Shown piece after piece: positions 49,180 through 61,100 of a stretch of DNA of 64,000 nucleotides. Each line of letters opens with the position of its first letter. The stretch's first letter is position 1. The stretch is from Pampus argenteus (taxonomy: Eukaryota; Chordata; Actinopteri; Scombriformes; Stromateidae). The stretch lies in contig CM072862.1 in assembly GCA_036937835.1 (NCBI GenBank), positions 21,841,001 through 21,905,000 on the forward strand, read 5' to 3'. The position numbers were made by a program, and so were the translations under genes. The notes beneath the pieces were generated by a model that saw nothing but the letters and a program-made list of their open reading frames with translations, had not been told where the DNA came from and did not search any database.

Positions 49180-52100
49180 CTGTATGGGTGTGAGAGAAAG
49201 AGAGAGAGGGTTACAAACAGTCCGACTGATGTGTATTTATTTTGGTTTGACGTGACGAGCTCATGCACATACGACTGTTGCGTCATTTCAGTATGAATCA
49301 TAGGCACAACGTGAAGAGCTGTGAGCCTCTTGACATCATAAGACATGCTCTTTAAGTTGAAGAGTGACAGATGTGAGTAATCCCACACATGCTGTCAAGC
49401 CTCTTTTGTTTTCAGTTCTACACAAATGATGTTTAGAGATCTCCTGAGGATTTCTTTTTTTTTTTTTGTATTGTAAATGGTTGAATGAGCCTCTACCCGG
49501 TGTTGTTTGGCACATTATTTAAAATTATGGACAACAAAACAACAAGTGGATGTAAATCACAATCCCATTTTAATAAATCACAGCACACTGCTCACGGGGC
49601 GAAAGAAAAGATCAAATCAGCAGAACGGCTGATTAGTCATTGGATTGGATTTTATTATTATTTTATTTATTTTTTTAATTTGTTGCTTACAGAAAGATTA
49701 GAGCCGCAAATATACTTTGACCTTGATTTGAAATTAATGCAGCGGAAAAACATTTTCAATAAGTCCCCCTCTCCTGAGCTTCGTGAGAGAAATATAGAGA
49801 TAAAATCAGTATTACCAGTCACTACCAGCGCATGTGATCTCGCAAACTACTGTAAATGCTTTTCCTTCAAATCAAATTGAAAAAAGGGCTTTCTATAGCA
49901 CTGTCCAATTACTGAGGCATGAGAGACAATATTAAGATAAGATGGTCCTTTATTGATTCTCTTCCAATTTGACACAGCAGGGGCAAGAGAAATGTCCACG
50001 AATGCCTATTAAGAAAGGAAGTACAAGATAAATAAGAATAAAGGATATAATAACTAAATTAATGAAATATATGTGCATGCATCTGTAATACTACCCCCTA
50101 GCAAGAGCTGTGAAAATCTATACAATTCATTATTACTTCCAAGACAATTAGGATGCAAATGAACATAAATTGCTGACACAAAATGACAGGATCTCAAGGG
50201 ATCAGATAAAAGGAAAAGTTCTGCTAAAATTTAACCTGATGCTGGCGCTACATATAAAAAGTCAGTAGATCACCAGAGTCGTTGTGTGTACCAAATTTAA
50301 GGCGATCCATCGAACAGTTGTCGAGACGTTTCATTCAAAACCACAAGCCAGGAAGCTAGAGGAAAAGTCCAGGGATCAACACAGTCATTAGGATTCATCC
50401 TGCATTAATAGAGCATTAATGCCTCTGCAATATTTCATGGCAATCCTTCCAATAATTGTTGAGATATTTTAGTCTTGACCGAAGTGGTGGACTTATATTT
50501 CCATGGCCAGAGCCTTTAACACTAATGAGCTCATGTATCCTTCTCCCCTTGTTTCTTATCTTCTATATACACTATTAACTGTCTGATGTAAACTAACCTT
50601 TTGCTTTAGTGTATGTTTGTGAACACAGACTTGTATCCCTCAACCAGAAGATTTTGACTATGTGGTTCCCGGTCTTTTAGGTCACAGCAGTTACAGCGGA
50701 AGCATGAAATTGAAAAACCAGGCCAGACAGCGACTTGGAGAGTAGGCTGCTACTGAATCATTACACTTCATCAGACGCTCACAGTTTCAGAGCCTGATAG
50801 CTTATTATTGTCTCATTTAAGAGCAGTGAGGTGGGCAGAAGTCAAGAGGCCCTTCAGGAATTAGGTTACTTTTACCACCTGTCCCTTAATTTCCTACAAA
50901 TGCCCCTCCAGAGTAACTCTCAAGGTAAAAAAAAAAAAAAAAAAAACCTCAAAAACCCTCAAAAACCCACACTTTCCTGTTGGAAACTGATTTCTGAAAG
51001 GTGGAGGCAATGGCTGATGGATTTAAAAGCCAATTTAAGATTATAGATCGGCTATAAATCGTCTGCAAATTGCAATGTTGTGTTCTTTTCAAATCTATTC
51101 ACTTTAGGAGAGAAACATGTTATTTTCTCTGAGAGCTGCAACCCTGCAACTCAAAGTACTTCAAATGAAGTTGAATCTTTACTCATCAAAGTTTCCACTG
51201 TCACCACAGTCTGCACATCAAGTGTGACATTATTACTTTCAGATAAGATGAGTTAATAGATAGAAATGCTTTTATATGTAAATCGTGATGATAAAATGTC
51301 CAATTGGTAGTATCGACCAGCGCGCTCCCCACCCACCTCCTCCTGATAAGCAGTGACTTACTGTAGGTCAGTGTCACCTGACCTACGTCACTTTCCCGGG
51401 TCAGAATTACTACAGCTGCCAGATGTGACGTCTGTCACTCAAAACGCAACTATAAAGAATTTCAGCAGGCTGTATTTCTAATGTCACACAAATCAGAGAG
51501 ACTTTGTGACATCAGCCGGGTTCAAAGGTCACAGCTGCAAGTCAATATACAGCACTTCCTGTGTGCTACTCCTCTTCTATACACTACAATTGGCTACCCT
51601 TGACCCACTCACCCATCCTGCCTCTGCCCCATATAGAAACAGTAAACACTGAAAGGGGACAGTGGGACGTGGGACTTCCGCAGTATGATAATCAAAGGGT
51701 CACCGAAGGTTTTAGTACATTAGCATTTTGAGCCAGACAATAAATAAGATGAACAAGGAACACAGGGAAAAGCTGTCGAATGACCGACAGTATGTATGGC
51801 ATTAAAAAAAGGTCAACCAAAGTTAAAGAAAAACTTATGTTTTCCTTTTCGTTCCTTCACTTCAGTGTTTCATTAATTTCTCCGGGATCACCTTAAATGT
51901 GAGTTTAAAATATGCATGTTCGTGACACGACAAGTAGTGATCCAGTATGCAACTCACAAACCTGGAAACTTGACGTCTCCAGTGCTCATTCACTTTTCAT
52001 TCAAGCAGTAGAAGTAGCAGAAGTAGATAGATGCAATTTTAAGAAAAAGTTGATAAGGTAATTGAACTCTTTTTGAGTGGAAAAAAAAATAATGTCAGAA

Positions 52101-55100
52101 CACAAATTATTATTGAAATCAGCAGCTATTTATGTCTTAAAAGAAAATAGACATTTCACTATTGGGTATACAAAAACGATAGGTAGATAAACATTGTTAT
52201 TAAGCTGACACTTCACGCCTTAAGTATTGCTACTGACCTGCATATCATATATCAAACTTTTTGCCACTTAAAAACGAGTGTAAGAATCTGTATTTTTGTC
52301 TCAGGTTTAGCATCTTTATTTGCAGTGAAGGAGGCGGAAATGTTGCAGCTCTTTCTGTATCTACGAAGTGAAATATTTGGTCCGGTTCACTGGAACGCTG
52401 CTGGATAAGAGTTTACGGATGAACGTTGTACCATTATAGTGAAATATCTGTCCCTTCAGAGCTGTATGTGGGCTGCCTTCACATCTGTTTTCAATGATTG
52501 GATCTTCAGATGAAGCGGAGGATGAACTCACATACTCACTTTCCTGATGTTTAAACCTGTCCTAAAACTACTAATCTAGACTCACTATCTTCAAATTTAG
52601 TGATTCAAATCTTTATATAGTGAAACTGTGGAATATATTACTGCCTTTAAATAATAATAAAAAATAATAATAATTTAAAAAAAACACTTATGAAAGCCTT
52701 CCTTGCACAATCCTAACAAATATTGGCATCTGTATTATTCTACTGTGTTTTAAAGAAAATAGTTCCAGTTAACATTTTAGAGCTTTCACTCATTACATAT
52801 AGAAACAAATGATCTTTTTTTATTATTTTTTTTCCTGATCCTTTGATATATCTTATGCAACTGTGACATTAGCACAATGCTGGCATCACCTCTTTTCATC
52901 AAAATGTTCCAGACACCTACAGCATTGCACATAAACCAACACGACGTAGCTCGTTAGGTCCCAATGAATGACCTAAAAAGTGGATGAAGTGGATGAATGA
53001 ACTGCTTCAAAGCTTTCTCTTTCTCCCCTCTGCCTTTCCCAGACATGTACACTGAATGCAGACTTTTATTTTCAAGTACGAATATAGTCACCATGAATCA
53101 TAGCTTACTTATATCACAGTATAATAATAAAAAGGCCTGTAAAGTGTATTTTTAAAATAAACACCACACTAAATTATATTTCTACATTTAGAGCTACAGT
53201 ATGTTAAAATCGTATGCAAGAAGCACATATCTATACATAATTAACCACATTGGGATTTCACTAAGAAGATAATCTCAGTGATGTGCATAAGGCAGAGTCT
53301 GAAATGAACTTGAGATTAATGATGACAGAACCCAGTCACATCAGTAGATCCTCCTGCTGTCACAGAAATCAGCCTGGTGGGATATTAACGACCTGCAGCC
53401 CAGATAGTGGAAACACAACAATGAAAACGTGTTCAAGGTTCACACAGCTGCACACTAGTTTCACACTCTGAATACGAGTTACAGTTTACGTTTCGTTGGA
53501 AGCTACGCGGAGCAGCTTTTTCTTACAGGATCTGACAGACGTATGAATATACGGCCAGGACCAGTTTGACTCTGGACCAATAATTCAAGTCAGATTTGAT
53601 AAACCTGACCACAAACACTAGATTAGCTATTATACTGCTGGGTAGAGAAAGTTTACACGTATGTATATTTCATATGCAAAAGATAAAATGACTCTCTACT
53701 CCATCACTTTACATTTCCGTCACGTAACTCTACGGAGATGTTTCTGATCTGTGACTGATAACAGCGATTGCTCTTGATCCCAATGCTGCATCAGAAATGA
53801 CTCTATAATAATAACATACCCACAAGCTGAGGTGTCAGGTGATACCGGTTTGAGTGCTGCTATATATTAAAAGAAACCAGCAGCTTATTAGAGTGCATAC
53901 CGAACAGAATGCAAGGTTAGATATAGATGGTATAATTCTTCATTGAAGGCTATAATGTGCCCACAGAGTTTCCAGAATAAGTACATGTCTGGTGAATTTG
54001 CTGTAGCTGAATGCAAGTTTGAGGAAAAAAAAAAGTTTTAGGCACTTTAGATAATTAGATTCTTACCAATAATGCAATATTGGTATCATAGCATGACAAT
54101 GACCCCAAAATAAGAACAAGCAGTCCTGCACCAGATGATAGCCCTGATCTAAACGTCATCAAGTCAATCTGGGAGACAAATCTCATGTATGTAGCTTTGA
54201 CCAGTGTATTTCTAACTGTTGTCTGCAGATTCTCTTCCCTTATATTTTAATAAACACAATCATATCCAGGAGATGAGCACAAATTACTTATATATAACTT
54301 ATATCCTTCAAAGCCTCAACTGGAAGCAAAATTTAAATATTAAAATAAGGAAAACGCACAAATCTTTATAGCCACACATTTGCATTTGGATATAATGAAA
54401 CATTTTATAAATGAAGTCTATTCATAAAAAATGCATACTTATGTATACAATTATAATACAAATTGAGGTAATGATACCCCTCAGAGACATAATATAATGT
54501 ATAATGCATGTTATATTGTGTACACTTATGCATAATCAGATCCTCACTTAAAAAAACAACAACAAAACAAGCAAACATCAAATCTCAGGTTGTGCACTGT
54601 GTAGCTGCTTAACAGGTTTGTTCTCTGCTACTAAGGAAAAATAAAAACAGTGTTTGATAAATTACTGGCTCACAACACCTGCTGGAAGAAGCATTACCTC
54701 TAGTAAATGTAGGGGATAATGGGTCCTCTTATTATATTTTGATGTTCCCTTGCAAAGATATCTTTTTATATATTTCTACGTTTACATATTTCCTGGAGAT
54801 GTCCATGTAGGGGTAGAATGTGCTCCTATGAAGCAGCGGGCCATACCATAAATAACACTTCTGATGATGACGATAATCAATACTACTACTGCTCTGCATC
54901 AAGGTACTGTAGGTATGAGTCAGACTCGCATGCTCCTACATTCATTTTATTCTCATGCACGAATATCTTCATTTAATTAAAATTTAGCCTTCTGGATTTA
55001 GTCTGCTTGTTTTTAATTGATGGATTTCTGCCAGACAGAGAGAAGCACGCATGAACTTATCATATGTCCACACACACACACACACATGTGATTTTAGACA

Positions 55101-58100
55101 TATGTGAATCCATGAATTTTACATGTTTTGTAAGGCAGACACAGAAACTGGGGAGGGTGGAGGTTACAACACAAGCTACTATCTGTGGGTGTTATGAATG
55201 AAAGCTTCCGACACTTTGCTTGACAACAGCGAGGAACCACAAAGAAGAAGAAAAAGAAGAAGAACATTTGCAACCATCTGATGCATTTGTTGTTTCAATG
55301 GTGTCAGCTGGGAAACATAGATGCCAAAACAAAACAATAACTGAGAATAAGGGTCACACACACGGCATTAACATGGCCAGCTGTTTGCTGCCACATTATC
55401 ACACACCTCAGAGATATTTACGATAACACTTTTATATCTCCGTGCCTTCAAAATGTCACCGAAGCTGGCTTTCAGTTTTCTCACAGGCTGCCCTCTGAGG
55501 AACCCGCTGATTTCATATTCGATATAAATAAACGCATAAATGCCATTGAATTCTTGTGGCCTGTGCAAATTATGCTCGTTGTATTGCAGAAAGGAACACA
55601 TGTAAAGCTGGAGAATATAATTTATCATGTGCTATGATTTTGTTTATGTGGGATTATGAATTAAAAATAAGAAAAACCTCTACGGTTGTACAGTAAACGT
55701 TTCATGCTGAAAGCGTGAACAAAGAATAAAACAGCTGAAACCTGCTTTTCTCTGCAGATGTACCCTGAAATAAACACACAGAAAAAAAGCTTCAGTACAA
55801 ATAAAATGAGCCTTAGACATCAAAAGACGGATATAAACTTCGATCCGATGCAGGTAAACACGCTTGCGATGCAGTGTGACAGAGTCTAAACACAATCAAA
55901 AAGCTAAAGATGAAAATGTCAAGCCATCAGTGACGTGTTAGTAGCAGAACAACATGTGCAGCTTTTGGTCTTCCTGCTGTAAATAGTCGCTTTGATTGTA
56001 AATGTTTTTCCTATAAGGTTCTAACTCTTCTGCGTTGCTGGTTAACAAAGAAGTCCTTTGAGGCTTGTTGTCACGCTTCCCACCGGTCTTGTGATTTGGT
56101 ATTTACTAGTGGAAACACTGGTGGATTCTCAGCGATATCAATAAATGAACTGTATACACGTCATTATTATACAAAACATTAGACGCATCCTGCTGCCAAT
56201 GAGCCATAGCTTCGTTTATAATATCGGAAATCATCATAAATTCTCATCTTTATCTCAGATTTAATCAAATCAGTTATGTGAACTTCCTTTATCTGTGCAC
56301 CTCTGTATTTTGTTCCTTGTGTTGATTTTGGATATTTTCAACCCTTTTATATTAAAGGTCTTGGTAACTGCTCCAGTTTGACATTTCCTTCAATATTCCC
56401 ATTGACATGCGGGCACGGTCACCGTCCAATCGACACCACCGTAAGCAGCCCTGACCACATCCCATAAAATTTTTACCCTCAGCTTATTGCTTCAGGGCCA
56501 AGCCTTTTCTCTTGTGTAAATTGCATTTCCAGGTGTCCTTTAATCAAAGCAATCATTTGACATTAGGGTCCATCTTCTTTTCTACATGCAGCTTTTTGAT
56601 TGATCTGACAGGAGGACATAAGAAAATCCAAATCCTGATCTCAGACTTCAGACCATGTCCTGGGGTTTGGCAATAATACATGATGAGATAAAAGACTGGC
56701 ACATTCACTGCGTGTAGCACACACTTCAATTCAAAGCACAGGCTTCCTACGCACAAACCGCCCACAAGGTGATCCTGATTTATCTACATCCACGTGCATA
56801 AAGGTTTGACACATCATGTCGCTGCCATCATCAGGTCTCAAATAAACCATACAAATATATAACAGATGCCTGCAGGTGGAGCCCCCAGGAACAGAAGTGC
56901 ACTGTGCAGCAATTATGATGAAGAAGCCGAGCGGTTGAAATTGCAGGTCACGTGTTCAACGACTGTGGAACACTTTTTGTTCCTAAAGTCATGGTACTCC
57001 GTCTCAATAATACATCATGTTGCAAAATGCATGCAGAATTGGTTTCCGTCATACCTCACATTGCATTCACTTGTGAACAATGCGGAAATTGAATCATGGT
57101 AGTGATAGACTTAAAAGATATTGTTGACTGACAAAATGCAAAGAAAGGGCTTTTTTCTAATGCCTTAATGTTTTTTTTAGATTTGTACTCCTATTAATGT
57201 GCTCTCATGCTCTCAGTTTTGGAAATTCAGTTCCCATAATTTGCGGGAAATAAACAGCTAGTATGACGTGTCTATGGATCCAGTGAGTCAGCTGTAAACT
57301 ACAACTTGAGCCTACATTTGTTTACATTCGAGCAAACTGGCACCACTCCATCTAGCTATTTTTGTTCCTGTTTGCAGTGTACTTTGATACCAACAAAAAC
57401 TTGTTCTGGAGTATTGGGAACGTTCGTATGATTTCTAAGCAGCTTTTAATGCACATCAGAGATCATAAGATCGCTGGGAAGCGTTACGTGTGTTAAGTGT
57501 GTTTTAAAGCAAATCAATTCACTTGCACCATCTGGGGAGGCTCACCTGACAGGTTGAAAAGCTTTTAATTTGCATCATTATCTACTCACCAGGGGGGGCG
57601 CTCTCGCATTCTTGCAGATTACACTTCAGCGTGCTCTCCGGCTGCAGCTCATGGTCACACTGAGCTCGATCCACTTCCGTCTCAGACTTTGTGTCAACAC
57701 ACTTGATGAGTCGACGCTGCACTCCGCCACCGCAAGAAGCTGAACACTGCAGGGAGAACGTTTAAAAAAAAAAATGTTTAATGGATGCTACCGTGATGCT
57801 AAACATGCATTAATACTCGTGTTTTATATCATGAATCATCCCATTAAGTCTTCAGATTAATAATTTAATTATATTTGGCCATTTATGATGATGATGGTGA
57901 TTATAATGATGATGTGATTGATTTTTTTTTTTGACTTTTAATCAGCTGCTATTACAATCATTACACTGTGCTCGTGTTCACATGTGCTCGGTATTTAAAT
58001 AAATAATAAAAAAAAAGATGCTGCAGACACGTTTCAGCTCGACTGTGTGCAGATTATAGACTTTTAGACTCTGGGGAGTTGCTTTGCTACTGCTGATGTG

Positions 58101-61100
58101 GTTCATGGATTCAAGTGACTCTGTATCAAATGTTTCTGAGCATAGACCGGAATCACATGGAGAGATGATAGCAGGAAATGAAAATTGGGGACACAGTCGT
58201 GACGGCAAGTGCGCGTGAATCAAGTTATTAAAAGACGATGTAGGCTGCAGTTCTTTGCCTATGTATTAACCACACGGATTATAAATTAGAATATGAGTTT
58301 CAGAAGATAAAAATCCTGCCTACTGTGTAAATCATCTGTGCATTTCGATACTGCCTCCACCGACTTGATGTGACCGAGGTAAAAATGTCTTCTACAGCCA
58401 ATCAATTAGATTCATCGATACTAAATTTATACACAAAAATTATTGCCTTGACACTCGTGTCTATTTCCCCAAAGTCCGTTTTCAGCCGCTCATCCAGGTC
58501 TTCCTTGTACAGCAGATGTCATTTTACATGCATGGAAATGTGGATCTATTTACAAGCACTGGAAATAGATCCACATTCAATCTATTGTCTTGTTGTGATA
58601 CCAATGTGAACACTGCATCTTTGGAGCTGCTTTAACTTTAGTAATCTGGGTGAAATACATGTGTCCTACAGTGCAGTGGTGTGACTCTATATGTTTTTTA
58701 ATAGCTTTTGGACAACAGAGGTCTACAGCACAGATGAGTACATTATATCAGGCTTTATGATACACACAATACTTGTAAGTAGAATCAGTTAATTTTTGGT
58801 TTGGCTCTGCACATGAGATATGATGACAATAAGAAATATATAGAAAAAGACATTTAAAATGGCTACACTCCTATTTAAATGGCTTATAGGCGTCACTTAT
58901 TTGCAGTCAGCCAGCGTATGTGGAATTGATTTCATGGGTATGGATTATTATATAGCAATTATATACAGTATTTACAATGTTATCAATGTGAGCACTGGCT
59001 TTGGTATCCAACTTCAATATTACAGCTCTGTAAAAAGCTGCCTTAAAAAAATAATCCAATGTTGTTGTGAGCATACAGTAGATACACTATGTACATGTTT
59101 TCTTCTAAAATCCACCTTCTCCTCCACTTTTCCTCACATGTGAAAATTATTTTTTTTCTTGACAATAATACATTTATTGAAAATAAGAATTTTTTATTAA
59201 TTTTTTTACAAAATTGCCAGCATTATCCTTTAACTTCGATTATAGCATCTTTTAGAGTATAATATGACTTATGTTGTGATCCTGTAAAAGTAAGCGGTTT
59301 GGAAAATGGATGGTTGAATATACATATTGAATTATTATTTATACCACCAAGTATAAATCAATGACAAAAAAATATGTTCTTGGAAATTGGTCTCACTGGT
59401 CTGACTCATACGTCAAGCTAAATCATTGCTTTTAGTTGTTGTGTGTGTGTGTGTGTGTGTGTGTGTGAGTGTGTGTGTGTGTGTACTGTACCTGTCCCCA
59501 AGATCCAGTAAGCCACTGAGCACAAGGCTGGCTATTACATGACTGAATGTTGCTGGGCTGAAGCTCCCTGTCACATCCATCTTCCTCTGGACAGGTAACT
59601 ATACGCTGCTGCTCCCCACCTCCACAAACCTCAGAGCACTGAACAACACACACACACACACACACACACGCACGCACGCACACACACACACACACACACA
59701 CAGACATATGCAATAATCATATAGAATATGCAGAACCTTGAGTAGGTTGAATGCAAAGCTTAAATTTGTCAGGTTTCTGCAGGGTTCACCAAGTTACATT
59801 GAAGATTTTTTTCCTTTCCTGCAGCACGATTCACTCTAGCAACAGTCTAGGCTCGCAACTATCAATTCATCTGTCAATAATTGTCTTGATGAATAGTTTT
59901 GTCTATAAAAAATATGATAAATCTTTTAGAAAATATTCTGAGATTGTGAAGTTCAAGGAGTGTAACAGTATTTTTCGCGTTATTTAAAAACAGATGACTA
60001 CAAATTGTGTGTTTTTTTGTGTAAACTTTCCTGTTGGCCTCTGACTTTCCTTCCCAATGATGAATATTTAGTCCTTATGAATATTTAGTCCTTTCTGTTA
60101 CATAATTGCTACACAGCAATTCAGTTGAAGGCATTGATTGAAGCAAGATTGTTCTGAAATGTCACACTTGTTGGCATGTTAATTATCACACTACTTAACA
60201 GCAACCCGCACAATAACAACGTAAAGTAAACAAAAAGTTTAACGTTCACAGTGAAGGACAACACATTTCAATCGCCACAAAAAAATGGATGGAAACAAAA
60301 TAAAGGAACAAATGAATAAAAATCGATTGAAAAAACGTACAGTATAGTAAAAAAAAAAATAGATTATTAAATTAAAATGTTGCATTGTTTGTGTTTTTAA
60401 TGTAGTGTTGAAAGCTTCTGACTAATATCACTGTTTTATTTGAAAATCAATGAGGCATCCGTTGTGTAAAACGTTTCTAGTCCGTACTAGAGTAACCTTA
60501 CCTGACCCCAGGAGGAGATGTACCAGTCGAGACACGGCTGAAGGTTACAAGGCTGTTGGGTTTGTGGCCTGGAGGACATCGCCCGGCAGTGGAAAGGTCG
60601 CAGGGCCCTATGATCCCGCATGTCAAAACACTGGACCTCTCGTGTCTTAGTGCCGCCTTCACAATTCTCGGAGCACTTGGAAAAAGACAACGGCTCATTG
60701 TTATTCGAACAGCAGGAGCTGGTGGAGTTTGTACATATCCAGTAGTGGTGAGTCTAAAGCTACTGGATTTGCTGTTTGGTTTTTAAATACCTTTTTTAAA
60801 AGGCTTAAATAAGCTAAATTGAGCATTTCCCCCGAATTTGGACCAAATTAGTGGAACAACCGATATTACAATCCCCACAGCTGTGCTACAATGTAGTGAA
60901 AACGTGATAAAAAATGTATACACGTTATAATATCTTTATCCATATGCATCCATATAAAAATCAACCTATATTCCTGAGTAAAAACAGTCAAAACAGAGCA
61001 AGTAAAACAAGTACAGTACTTGTACACACCTTCCCAGAATAAAAAAAAGTCTGCACAAACTTTTGACTTGTACTGCAGTCTCACCTTGCTCCATTCCCCG

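Larger units (their letters stand above)
49180..57589 (-). other. adamts7: Last adamts7 intron, 8.4 kb, no other gene recognised
   Basis: The intron separates the last TSR from the PLAC exon. Its content is dispersed repeats (49932-50100, 50220-50500), a dead Tc1 fragment (54092-54180), a nuclear-receptor-like inverted repeat (51363-51386) and a short CA tract near 55072-55085. The rest is plain AT-rich DNA. The longest open frame in it (55368-55628 minus) has no family match. Confidence 0.75.

Noticed and set aside
48933..49255. Several overlapping frames rich in Ala and Cys on both strands
   Set aside because: They are shadows of the GC-rich PLAC exon, whose true frame gives the conserved CC motif.
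55368..55628. 86-codon minus frame in the last adamts7 intron
   Set aside because: No recognised family, no convincing acceptor/donor pair, and phase is already satisfied by 57590 to 49179.
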